Part shown: positions 27,392 through 35,686 of the stretch, piece after piece
How the letters are laid out: every line of letters begins with the position of its first letter
Numbering within the stretch: position 1 is the stretch's first letter
From: Polaribacter septentrionalilitoris
Lineage (GTDB): Bacteria; Bacteroidota; Bacteroidia; Flavobacteriales; Flavobacteriaceae
Direction of reading: 5' to 3'
Length of the DNA stretch: 64,000 nucleotides
Assembly: GCF_009832745.1 (NCBI RefSeq)
Contig: NZ_VRMJ01000014.1
Span: 372,001-436,000, forward strand
Program-made: the position numbers and the translations under genes
Notes under the pieces: model-generated
Told to the model about the DNA's origin: nothing
What the model saw: the letters and a program-made list of their open reading frames with translations, nothing else
The model's database searches: none

Positions 27392-28531
27392 TTACAATTT
27401 TAAAATTTTTAACAACTCATTTCCTTTGTAATAATTTGACAATTTTTTCTTATAGTATTTGTTAATGTCTAAAACAATATTATTTTTTTCTTCACTTTTT
27501 AGTTTTATGAATTTAACAGCTGACATGCATAAATCTTCAAATGATTCATTTACAATTAAAGGAAAAGAATTAAAACGATCATACATTGCACCAACATCAT
27601 ACCCCAATATCATTCTACCAGCTGCTGCTGCTTCTAATGCTGTAATTGGACCTCCTTCATGCAAAGAAGTTACTAAAAAAACATCAATTTTTTCATAGAA
27701 AAAATGCGTATTTAAAGGAGATATAACTTTATTTTTAAAAGTAACAAAATCTGTAACATTTAATTTTTTAGCTAACTCATTTAATGATTCAATATAGTTT
27801 TCTTCTCCAGTTCCCTGAATATATAAAGATGTAATAAGGTTTTCTTTATGATATAAATAAGCAATTAATTTAATCATAGATTCTATATTTTTCTCTTTAG
27901 CTATTCTACCTAAAAAGCCAAACTTTAAAATCTTATTCTCATTAAATTTCAGGACATTAATTTTTAGTAAATTCTTTTCATTAGGAATAATAATGTCATT
28001 TACACAAATGTTATCAAGTTTATTTTTTTCTCTCCAAAATTCACTTTGTTTTTTGTTAAAAACAATAATAGAATTTAACATCTTATAAAATAGTTTATCT
28101 GATTTTTTTATAGCTTCAAAGTGATACATTGTTATTTTAGTGGTACTTTTTTTTCTTCTGGCAAAACCTTTTAAAATAGAGAAAAAATATTTACTTCGAG
28201 GATATGATAATATGTACAAAGATGAAAAAAATAAACTTTTATATTTCCAATATAAATATTCTGAAAAACTATAGTTTAATTTTAGCTTTAAAAAAAATCT
28301 ATCTAAATATAATATCAATGGATTTGAAAGGATTTTTGGGTAAGTAAAAAAAGTAATGTCTCTACTACCTATTACTTGATTGAAAAGTTCCTTGTTAAAA
28401 CCAATAGGTGTGAAAATTGTAACTTTTTTGAATTTATTTGAATCAAATAAAAAAACAGCTGTATAAACAGCTTCTAATTCAGTTCCTCCAACACTATTAA
28501 AATAAGGAGTACATACTAATATATTTTTCAT
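27392..28531 (-). CDS. Glycosyltransferase family 4 (GT-B)
   Basis: A 379-residue GT4. The N-terminal loop is NSVGGTELEAVY, the donor domain begins LKFGFLGRIAKEKNI and contains LYIQGTGEE, and the donor motif is SLHEGGPITALEAAAAGRMIL. The middle (about 80-150) is aromatic and basic. It overlaps the preceding GT2 gene by 4 bp and ends 20 bp before the fucosyltransferase. Nothing in the sequence fixes the sugar. Confidence 0.88.
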   Translation of the reverse strand: MKNILVCTPYFNSVGGTELEAVYTAVFLFDSNKFKKVTIFTPIGFNKELFNQVIGSRDITFFTYPKILSNPLILYLDRFFLKLKLNYSFSEYLYWKYKSLFFSSLYILSYPRSKYFFSILKGFARRKKSTTKITMYHFEAIKKSDKLFYKMLNSIIVFNKKQSEFWREKNKLDNICVNDIIIPNEKNLLKINVLKFNENKILKFGFLGRIAKEKNIESMIKLIAYLYHKENLITSLYIQGTGEENYIESLNELAKKLNVTDFVTFKNKVISPLNTHFFYEKIDVFLVTSLHEGGPITALEAAAAGRMILGYDVGAMYDRFNSFPLIVNESFEDLCMSAVKFIKLKSEEKNNIVLDINKYYKKKLSNYYKGNELLKILKL

Positions 28532-29427
28532 AATAATCTTCTAAAAGATTGATAAATAAATTTTAAAATCTTATGATTATCACTATGTTTAAAATGATAT
28601 AATAAAAGTTTTATATAAATGAAAAAATTAAATCTATTATATTTTTGATATAAATGTTCTAATCTTTTTAAAATGTTATACTTAGCTTCGCTAGAAAATC
28701 TGTTGAACTTACTGCTTTTTATTATATCATTAAAAAACTTGATTGCTGATTGATCTATTATAATTCTGTTATCAATGTTACCTGATAAACTTTGCTCTGA
28801 TACTCTAATAGATACAGTGGCTGTGTTAATTGAATATATAGGCTTATCATTTGAAAAATCTAACCATGCTTGATCATCAGAATGAAATGCAGATGGATAT
28901 TCTTTAAACCTATATTTTTCATAAACTACTTTTTTAAAAACATATTCAGACAAAGAACTCCTTTTTCCTTTTAATAATTTATCTGATAATGATTCTTCAG
29001 CAGTTTGCCATTCTAAAAATTTAAATTTCTTAGATATATTTTCTCCTTCCCCGTTAATAACCACATTAGAAAATCTAATTACATTTGTTTCATCATTATA
29101 TAATTCAACAGCTTTATAATATTCCTCTACAACATTTTCTCCAATAAAATCATCATCTCCTAAGACCATTATCCATTCTTCATCTTTAATCAACTCAATA
29201 CAACGCTCCCATTGTTTTACTAAAGATCCCCCCCCGATATTATTTTCGAATTTTTTATAGGTAATATTTAGTTTTGAAGTAAAATTTTTAATTATTTCTT
29301 CTGGGTTTTCTGGACTAGCATCATTCCCTATATAAACATTAAACTGCTTATTAGTTTGCTTATTTAAAGATTCTAAAGTTTCTTCAAAAAAACTTAATTT
29401 ATAATATGGAATTACAATTGCTAGCAT
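28528..29427 (-). CDS. Glycosyltransferase family 2
   Basis: A 299-residue GT2 that starts LAIVIPYYKLSFFEETL, has YIGNDASPENPEE at about 32-44 and a metal site LGDDDFIG with DDD at 91-93. FHSDDQAWLDFS is the acceptor-side acidic motif. This start (PYYK..FFEETL) is a recognisable GT2 subgroup in Bacteroidota O-antigen loci. A 14-bp gap separates it from the upstream GT2. The donor is not known. Confidence 0.87.
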   Translation of the reverse strand: MLAIVIPYYKLSFFEETLESLNKQTNKQFNVYIGNDASPENPEEIIKNFTSKLNITYKKFENNIGGGSLVKQWERCIELIKDEEWIMVLGDDDFIGENVVEEYYKAVELYNDETNVIRFSNVVINGEGENISKKFKFLEWQTAEESLSDKLLKGKRSSLSEYVFKKVVYEKYRFKEYPSAFHSDDQAWLDFSNDKPIYSINTATVSIRVSEQSLSGNIDNRIIIDQSAIKFFNDIIKSSKFNRFSSEAKYNILKRLEHLYQKYNRFNFFIYIKLLLYHFKHSDNHKILKFIYQSFRRLL

Positions 29428-29441
29428 TATGATTATTAGAA

Positions 29442-30266
29442 CTAAATATTTATTTTAAAAAAAGTTTTAAGAAATAGCTTTAATACATATTTTTTACTTT
29501 TCAACTTACTTTCTAAAAGCTTCTTTTCAATATTTATTTTGTTATTTAAATCATGAAAAGTTCCTAGGTATTTTATAAAAAAATCAACATGTTTAATGCT
29601 TATATATTTTATCATTTCTTTTTGTTGAAATTGATTTAAATTAGTAATCATAGAAACATTTTTTACTCTATAAAAAAAACATATTTTATTTATTGTAAAA
29701 ACTTCTCCTCCATTTTTGAGTAAATGTATCCAAAATTCCCAGTCTTCAAGACCATATATCATATTCGTATCATATCCTCCTATATTATTCCAATCCTTTT
29801 TTTTATAAATTCCTGAGCAAAATATGATATTAGTCTCAGCGAGGTTTTTCAATGAAAAAGGTTCTAACTTCCATAATGAATTTATTTTACCAAATTTTTC
29901 TGCTTTACAATAGACCAGTTTTAATTCGGAATCTTTCTGGAAAGCCTCTAAAGCTAATTTTATATAATCTGAACTTATTTTATCATCTGCATCTAAAGGC
30001 AAAATAAATTCTCCTTTAGCCTTTTCTATTCCTGCATTTCTTGCACTAGAAAGCCCACCATTTTTTTTATAAAGATACTTATATCGAGAGTCTTTTTTTG
30101 TCCATTTTAAAGCTAATTCTTCAGTATTATCTGTACTTCCATCATTTACAACAATACACTCCCAATTTGTGTATATCTGATCTAAAACAGATTGTAAGCA
30201 TTCATCTAAATATATTCCTTGATTATAACAAGGAATGATTACTGAAATTATGTTATTTGAAGACAT
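29442..30266 (-). CDS. Glycosyltransferase family 2 (paralogue of the gene at 25563-26411)
   Basis: A 274-residue GT2 with SVIIPCYNQGIYLDEC, VVNDGSTDNTEE at 39-50, GGLSSARNAGI and the metal site DADD at 92-95. The stretch KKDWNNIGGYDTN followed by YGLEDWEFWIHLLKNGGEV is closely matched by the gene at 25563-26411. A 65-bp gap precedes it in transcription order; that gap holds the 12-bp palindrome TTGTAATTACAA at 30307-30318. Specificity is unknown. Confidence 0.89.
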   Translation of the reverse strand: MSSNNIISVIIPCYNQGIYLDECLQSVLDQIYTNWECIVVNDGSTDNTEELALKWTKKDSRYKYLYKKNGGLSSARNAGIEKAKGEFILPLDADDKISSDYIKLALEAFQKDSELKLVYCKAEKFGKINSLWKLEPFSLKNLAETNIIFCSGIYKKKDWNNIGGYDTNMIYGLEDWEFWIHLLKNGGEVFTINKICFFYRVKNVSMITNLNQFQQKEMIKYISIKHVDFFIKYLGTFHDLNNKINIEKKLLESKLKSKKYVLKLFLKTFFKINI

Positions 30267-30331
30267 GTCTAATTTATTAATAATCTAAAAACATTATTTA
30301 CAAAAATTGTAATTACAAAAAAAGGTAAAAC

Positions 30332-31414
30332 TTAATTATTTATTGAAATAATTTCATCACATAAATTTCTCAATTGTTTTTTAAAAACCTCACTTGACAA
30401 TTCGTTTTTGTAAAACTTTAATAATTTTTTTTTGACTTCTTTTTTATAATTTTTATTAATTAAACTTTTATCTATTAAAACTTCATAAAAATTATTGTAT
30501 GTTATTGGAATTATTCCAATTTTATTTTTAAAAAAACTATGTCCTTCAGTAGTTGTCATAATTAAAGGAGTGCCTATGGCTATTGATTCAATTATATTTA
30601 AATCAAAATAACTAGTTTTATTTGGAGAAATTACATAGTCCATGTTGTTAATCCAATCATGGGCAATATTAGTGGCTCCTAGGTCTATAATATTATCTTC
30701 ATAATCTATTTTTTCTCCATTTCCAGCAATATAAAGCCTAATATCATCTCTTTCTTTTAAAACTTTTTTAAAAGTTTTTAATAATAAAGGAAAACCTTTC
30801 ACTTCGTTTCTTCTTCCAATATAAAATAAATTGATTTTATTTTCATCTATATAAATCTCTTGCAATTTACCTATCGGTTTTATACCTGTTCTTAAATATT
30901 TAACTCTAATATTTTTTGATAGTAAACTGCTGTAAATAGTTAAACATTGTTTATTAGGTAATATTAAATAATTAGCCCTTTCAAAAGCTCTCTTTTCTAC
31001 AAGTTTTACAAATTCTAATTTTTTTCCTCTTACCCCAATATTATAAACTTCTAAAGATGGAATTTCTGGAGCATGAGACTGAAATAAAACCACCTGGTCT
31101 TTTTTTATAAGATGTATTACATCATAAAACGAATACATATCATGAAAATATAGAAATTTATATTTTTCTATTTTAATAAACTTATTAGCTAGGTTTTTAT
31201 TACTATATTTTTTCCTTTTTAATATTATATAAAGTTTATCTAATCTTAAGAGTACTTTTTTTTGAATACTTATTTTTTTAGGAATAACCTCATTTAGTAA
31301 GTGAACGTTATGAGGTAAATTGTTTACAATACATTTATTAAAATAACCTTTAGGACCACCTTCGTTTTTTAAAAGTGGATAGTCACAAACCATTAAAATT
31401 TTATCATCAATCAT
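30332..31414 (-). CDS. Glycosyltransferase family 4 (GT-B)
   Basis: A 360-residue GT-B protein. It begins ILMVCDYPLLKNEGGPKGYF with a glycine loop, has FYIGRRNEVKGFPLLLKTF at the start of the donor half, LYIAGNGEKI, and the donor motif YFDLNIIESIAIGTPLIM. The region 60-110 is strongly basic (KRKKYSNKNLANK). The start codon shares a base with the glf stop, so it is translated right after UDP-Galf synthesis and could use UDP-Galf, though this is only positional inference. Confidence 0.85.
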   Translation of the reverse strand: MIDDKILMVCDYPLLKNEGGPKGYFNKCIVNNLPHNVHLLNEVIPKKISIQKKVLLRLDKLYIILKRKKYSNKNLANKFIKIEKYKFLYFHDMYSFYDVIHLIKKDQVVLFQSHAPEIPSLEVYNIGVRGKKLEFVKLVEKRAFERANYLILPNKQCLTIYSSLLSKNIRVKYLRTGIKPIGKLQEIYIDENKINLFYIGRRNEVKGFPLLLKTFKKVLKERDDIRLYIAGNGEKIDYEDNIIDLGATNIAHDWINNMDYVISPNKTSYFDLNIIESIAIGTPLIMTTTEGHSFFKNKIGIIPITYNNFYEVLIDKSLINKNYKKEVKKKLLKFYKNELSSEVFKKQLRNLCDEIISINN

Positions 31415-32571
31415 TAAATATCGTCTGAAAATATTTCTCCCTTAAAGTTTTCTTTGTCTATTGAATTTTGAAGATAGTAATCTACGTATGCTAATGCTTC
31501 TGCAATTACTTTATCCATATCTAAATATCTATATGTCCCTAATCTCCCAACGAAGGAAACATTTTCTTTACACCTTTTAGCGTAAGTTCTATATTTTTCT
31601 AAAATTTCTTTGTCTTTGTTTAACCTTTTCGGATAATAGGGTTCGTCGTTTACTTTAGTTTCTTTACTAAACTCTTTTATTACAACTGTTTTTTCATGAG
31701 TTTCCCAAGGTGCAAAATGTTTGTGTTCATGAATTCTTGTAAAGGGTATATTTTCTTCACAATAATTGATAACAGCATTTCCTTGATAATCTCCTTTTGT
31801 GATTTTTTCTTCAAAGAAAACAGTTCTATACCCTAATCTATCAAATTTATAATCATAATATTCATCTAATGCGCCAGAATAAAATACGTGATGAAAATCT
31901 GAATTAATTTGTTTATCATAGGTTTTACCTAATTCTAATGTAATATTTTTATGATTTAAAATGTTTGCTACGATTTCTGTATAACCATTTTCTGGTATTC
32001 CTTGATATTTTGAATTGTAGTAATTATCATCATAATTAAAACGTATTGGTAACCTTTTTAAAATTGAAGCTGGCAACTCTTTTGGATCACAACCCCACTG
32101 TTTTTTTGTGTAACCATAAAAAAAATTATAATACAATTCTTTCCCTAAATATGACAGAGCTTGTTCTTCAAAATTTTTTGGATTTGGTATGTTTTCTTGT
32201 TTTATCTCAATAAAACTCTCAACATCAGAAGGAGATAATTTTACGCTAAAAAATTGATTTAGCGTTAGTAAATTCATTGGCATAGAAAAAACACCTTTTT
32301 CTGTATTGGCAATAACTTTATTTACAAAAGGCTTCATATTGCCATAAATATTTATAAACTCCCAAACATTTTTATCATTTGTATTAAAAATATGAGGTCC
32401 GTATTTATGAACCATAATATTTGTTTCAGAGTCTCTTTTTGTATGACAGTTACCAGCAACATGATTTCTCTTGTCTATCACCAAAACCTGATTGTCTTGT
32501 TCTGCTAATTTCCTAGCAATAACAGCTCCTGAAAAACCTGCACCTACTACTAAATATTTTTTGTCAGCCAT
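31414..32571 (-). CDS. glf: UDP-galactopyranose mutase
   Basis: Glf is an FAD enzyme that converts UDP-galactopyranose to UDP-galactofuranose, the donor for Galf residues in surface glycans. The 385 residues start with the FAD-binding loop VVGAGFSGAVIAR (GxGxxG at 10-15). They also show KRNHVAGNCHT, HKYGPHIFNT, GYTKKQWGCDPKELP, RLPIRFNYDDNYY and, near the end, FVGRLGTYRYLDMDKVI, all conserved in the family. Length and motifs are complete. It overlaps wzt by 22 bp. Its presence predicts Galf in the polymer. Confidence 0.96.
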   Translation of the reverse strand: MADKKYLVVGAGFSGAVIARKLAEQDNQVLVIDKRNHVAGNCHTKRDSETNIMVHKYGPHIFNTNDKNVWEFINIYGNMKPFVNKVIANTEKGVFSMPMNLLTLNQFFSVKLSPSDVESFIEIKQENIPNPKNFEEQALSYLGKELYYNFFYGYTKKQWGCDPKELPASILKRLPIRFNYDDNYYNSKYQGIPENGYTEIVANILNHKNITLELGKTYDKQINSDFHHVFYSGALDEYYDYKFDRLGYRTVFFEEKITKGDYQGNAVINYCEENIPFTRIHEHKHFAPWETHEKTVVIKEFSKETKVNDEPYYPKRLNKDKEILEKYRTYAKRCKENVSFVGRLGTYRYLDMDKVIAEALAYVDYYLQNSIDKENFKGEIFSDDI

Positions 32572-33800
32572 TCTTCCTTGTTTAATACGATTCCTTTAAT
32601 TTTTTCTCCAGATTTTTCTAATTTAGAATCTCCTAACAAATCAAAAGAAATATATTCTTCTGACTTATCATAAACTTCGCCAGCGTTCCACAAAGCCGCC
32701 TCTACGAAATAACTTCCACCTTTGAGAATTGTTGTTGGTAATTTTATTTTAAGATGATATTTGCTAGTCTTTTTAAACTCTTCTTCAAAGGGAAATGAAA
32801 TAATAGGCTCATTCATCTCAGAGATTAAAGTAGTTCCAAACTTTACACCTTCTACTTTATTTAAATCTAATATAAAATTTAAAAAATATTCTTTTTTCTT
32901 TTTTAATGAATTTAAAATACTTTTGCCATTGATATCTGATATAAAAACTTCTGCAATATAATTTAGCTTTGTAGTTTTATTATTTTTATATTTTTTTACA
33001 CTTTTTGTGTTTTTTAAATAAAAATTTACGGCACTATCAATATCTCCAGAAAACAATGTTCTTCCGTTACCTAAAACCACTCCTCTACTACAAAGGTTTT
33101 TTACAGCTGCCATATTATGACTCACAAACAAAACAGTTCTTCCATCTGTACTAGATATATCTTGCATTTTACCTATGGCTTTTTTTTGAAACTCTGCATC
33201 TCCTACAGCTAAAACTTCGTCTACCACCAAAATATCAGGTTCTAAAAAAGCGGCTACAGCAAAAGCCAAACGCACGGTCATTCCACTAGAATAACGTTTT
33301 ACAGGTGTATCTATATAACGTTCACAACCAGAAAAAGAAATAATTTCATCTAACTTAGATTGAATTTCTTTTTTTGTCATTCCTAAAATTGCCCCGTTTA
33401 AGAAAATGTTTTCTCTACCTGTCATTTCAGGATGAAAACCAGTACCTACTTCTAATAAGGAAGCAATTCTACCTTTAGATTTTATAGCCCCAGTTGTTGG
33501 ACCTGTTACTTTAGAAAGTATTTTTAACAAGGTAGATTTTCCTGCTCCATTTTTTCCGATAATTCCTAAAATCTCACCTTTCTTAACCTCAAAAGAAATA
33601 TCCTTTAATGCCCATACATACTCAGAAGAACCTTTGGTACTTCTATCATTGATTTCTCCAATTTTTAAGTAAGGATCTTCTTTCCCTCTTATCAAATGCC
33701 ACCATCTATTTACATCATGCGTAATTGTACCTGTCCCTAAAGTTCCTAAACGATATTGTTTGGATATATTTTCTACTTTTAAAATAACATCTTTTTCCAT
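32550..33800 (-). CDS. wzt: O-antigen/polysaccharide ABC exporter, ATP-binding subunit
   Basis: This ATPase drives export of undecaprenyl-linked glycan across the inner membrane with the permease encoded just upstream. The nucleotide-binding domain spans about 1-260: Walker A GKNGAGKST at 82-90, the Wzt/TagH-type segment LEVGTGFHPEMTGREN at 116-131, signature YSSGM at 170-174, Walker B ILVVDEVL at 190-197 and SHN at 227-229. Residues about 265-416 are an extra beta-rich domain in the position of the Wzt C-terminal carbohydrate-binding domain, which in some systems reads a terminal modification of the glycan. A 1-bp gap separates it from wzm. Confidence 0.94.
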   Translation of the reverse strand: MEKDVILKVENISKQYRLGTLGTGTITHDVNRWWHLIRGKEDPYLKIGEINDRSTKGSSEYVWALKDISFEVKKGEILGIIGKNGAGKSTLLKILSKVTGPTTGAIKSKGRIASLLEVGTGFHPEMTGRENIFLNGAILGMTKKEIQSKLDEIISFSGCERYIDTPVKRYSSGMTVRLAFAVAAFLEPDILVVDEVLAVGDAEFQKKAIGKMQDISSTDGRTVLFVSHNMAAVKNLCSRGVVLGNGRTLFSGDIDSAVNFYLKNTKSVKKYKNNKTTKLNYIAEVFISDINGKSILNSLKKKKEYFLNFILDLNKVEGVKFGTTLISEMNEPIISFPFEEEFKKTSKYHLKIKLPTTILKGGSYFVEAALWNAGEVYDKSEEYISFDLLGDSKLEKSGEKIKGIVLNKEEWLTKNI

Positions 33801-33801
33801 A

Positions 33802-34650
33802 CTATATCGTATCTATAAAACTTTTTTCTGTTTTGTTAAAAACTAAAATTCCGAATAAAAAAATAACTACAGAAAATACTAATGTATAAATAACTCCAAA
33901 TTGACTAACAGTTCCTTCTCCTAACAACACATATCTACTATATTCAACAATATGTGCAACCGGATTAAAATCAACTGCCCAAGCTAAATTGTTTTTTTCA
34001 AACAAACTGTAAGGTAAACTAACTAAAGAAACATACATTAGTAATTGTACACCAAAGGAAACCAAAAAAGTTAGGTCTCTATATTTTGTTACCATTGATG
34101 ATATGATCATTCCTGCTCCTAAACCCAACATTGCCATGCATAAAAGAACTAAAGGATAAGTTAAAATAAGGTTATTTGGCCTTACTTCACTACCATCAAA
34201 AACATAATACAGATAAAAGCAAAGAAATATTAAAAATTGTATGCCAAACTTTATCAAGTTTGATATCACCGTTGACATTGGCATTATAATTCTAGGAAAA
34301 TACACCTTGCCAAAAATTGCTTGATTTTTTTTAAAGGTGTCTGAAGTTCCTGTCAAACATTCTTTAAAATAATTCCAACTTGTAACTCCTGCTAAATTAA
34401 ATAAAAATGGAGGTATACCTCCTGTACTAATATTTGCAATTTTATTAAATATTAATGTAAATACAATCGAGGTAAACAAAGGCTGAATTAAATACCATAA
34501 AGGGCCTAAAATAGTTTGTTTATATAAAGTAACTACATCACGTTTAACAAAAAGCATCAACAAATCTCTATACTGCCAAACTTCTTTTAAGTTTAAATCT
34601 AATAAATTGTTTTTGGGGGTAATTTCAAAAAGCCATTTATCTTTCTGCAT
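33802..34650 (-). CDS. wzm: O-antigen/polysaccharide ABC exporter, permease subunit
   Basis: An ABC-2 type permease of 282 residues with six hydrophobic helices, typical for Wzm. The N-terminal soluble part has LWQYRDLLMLFVKRDVVTLYKQTILGPLWYL split over the first helix boundary (only parts quoted in families as the L-x-RD-x-x-x-RYK-type motif). The amphipathic gate region and GLGAGMIISSMVTKYRDL in the fourth helix are also family-like. It is the first gene of the polysaccharide train, and a candidate -7 box lies at 34674-34681, about 24 bp upstream of its ATG. Confidence 0.93.
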   Translation of the reverse strand: MQKDKWLFEITPKNNLLDLNLKEVWQYRDLLMLFVKRDVVTLYKQTILGPLWYLIQPLFTSIVFTLIFNKIANISTGGIPPFLFNLAGVTSWNYFKECLTGTSDTFKKNQAIFGKVYFPRIIMPMSTVISNLIKFGIQFLIFLCFYLYYVFDGSEVRPNNLILTYPLVLLCMAMLGLGAGMIISSMVTKYRDLTFLVSFGVQLLMYVSLVSLPYSLFEKNNLAWAVDFNPVAHIVEYSRYVLLGEGTVSQFGVIYTLVFSVVIFLFGILVFNKTEKSFIDTI

Positions 34651-34673
34651 CTTAAAAATTATAGGTATTTATA

Positions 34674-34681
34674 CAAATATA
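34674..34681 (-). promoter_or_regulatory. Candidate promoter -7 box for the polysaccharide operon
   Basis: The minus strand reads TATATTTG, an exact match to the Bacteroidota -7 consensus TANNTTTG. It would start transcription around 34667, about 17 bp before the wzm ATG. No TTG -33 element is found at the usual 17-23 bp spacing, so strength or regulation is uncertain. The same octamer lies upstream of the tRNA-His gene. Confidence 0.4.
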
Positions 34682-34769
34682 ATTTAATTTAACAGAATTC
34701 ATAGTATCTTTCGTTGAATCGTTTTATTTTTACGATGAGTTTCACGACTAGTTAAATAACCACCAAATT

Positions 34770-35237
34770 TTGTATAATTCTTCCATAGAAATAGTTCATT
34801 TTAAACAAATATATTCTAAGTATTTTTACAACCTTAATATAGAGTGGTTAGAAAAATACTTCTATGTAGAACCGTATGATGAAAAGGTGTTAAGTAACCC
34901 ACAAAAATATGTTATAAATCCTGGAGGATATATATTCTTTGCAAAGTACAATGAAGAGATTATTGGCGTGGTTTCTTTAATTCATCAAAAAACATTTTTT
35001 GAATTGAGTAAGATGGCAGTTTGTCCAAAATATCAAGGGTTAAAAATTGGTCAAAAATTATTAGATTACACTATAAATTTTGCTAAAAAAAAGAGGTGGA
35101 AAAGCATTACTTTATATTCGCATAGAACTTTAGAAGCTGCCATCTATTTGTATCGTAAAAACGGATTTAAAGAAATTCCGTTAGAAAAAGAAGTTCATTA
35201 TGAGCGAGCAGATATTAAAATGATTTTAGAATTATAA
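34770..35237 (+). CDS. GNAT family N-acetyltransferase
   Basis: A 155-residue GNAT protein that would transfer an acetyl group from acetyl-CoA to an amine of a small molecule or protein. The core beta-strand and pyrophosphate loop are LSKMAVCPKYQGLKIGQKLL, with the Q/R-x-x-G-x-G/A-type loop near YQGLKIGQ, and the C-terminal strand-helix SITLYSHRTLEAAIYLYRKNGF completes the fold. No ATG is available at the expected start; the frame begins at a TTG. It runs on the plus strand between the polysaccharide operon and aroQ, overlapping the aroQ 3' end by 6 bp. Confidence 0.85.
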   Translation: MYNSSIEIVHFKQIYSKYFYNLNIEWLEKYFYVEPYDEKVLSNPQKYVINPGGYIFFAKYNEEIIGVVSLIHQKTFFELSKMAVCPKYQGLKIGQKLLDYTINFAKKKRWKSITLYSHRTLEAAIYLYRKNGFKEIPLEKEVHYERADIKMILEL

Positions 35238-35645
35238 AAAACTCTGAATCGCTAATTCATATCCTTTTAAACCAAAACCAAAAATAACTCCTTTTGCAGC
35301 AGGTGCTATGTAGCTATGGTGTCTAAATTCTTCACGTGCGTGTACATTAGATATATGCAACTCAACAACTGGTGTTGTAATTCCCTTTACTGAATCTCCA
35401 ATACCTACAGAAGTATGCGTGTAAGCTGCTGCATTTAAAATAACGCCATCATAATCAAAACCAACTTCGTGTAATTTATCTATAATTTCTCCCTCTATGT
35501 TAGATTGATAATAAGACAATTCTACCTCTTTAAATTTAAGTTGAAGTTCTTTAAAAAAATCTTTAAATGTTTTAGAACCATAAATTTCTGGCTCTCGTTT
35601 TCCTAATAAATTTAAATTTGGACCGTTTATAATGATTAGTTTCAT
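35232..35645 (-). CDS. aroQ: 3-dehydroquinate dehydratase, type II
   Basis: AroQ catalyses the third step of the shikimate pathway, 3-dehydroquinate to 3-dehydroshikimate. The N-terminus is IIINGPNLNLLGKREPEIYG with the family motif and the catalytic lid tyrosine, and QSNIEGEIIDKLHE, LNAAAYTHTSVG and VHAREEFRHHSYIA follow. I start the gene at the ATG at 35645 (137 residues). A longer frame to 35705 would add 20 residues lacking in the family and would overlap xerD. A 41-bp gap separates it from the divergent xerD. Confidence 0.95.
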   Translation of the reverse strand: MKLIIINGPNLNLLGKREPEIYGSKTFKDFFKELQLKFKEVELSYYQSNIEGEIIDKLHEVGFDYDGVILNAAAYTHTSVGIGDSVKGITTPVVELHISNVHAREEFRHHSYIAPAAKGVIFGFGLKGYELAIQSFL

Positions 35646-35686
35646 AATTCTTTTTAAAGTTGTAAATATAACTTTATTTTTAGCAA

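Noticed and set aside
32761..32961. Small plus-strand frame opposite the Wzt C-terminal domain
   Set aside because: It is fully inside wzt and has random-like composition.
545..34650. Possible prophage, integrative element or IS insertion in the glycan region
   Set aside because: No integrase, transposase, direct repeats or tRNA boundary were seen; XerD at 35687 is the housekeeping recombinase.
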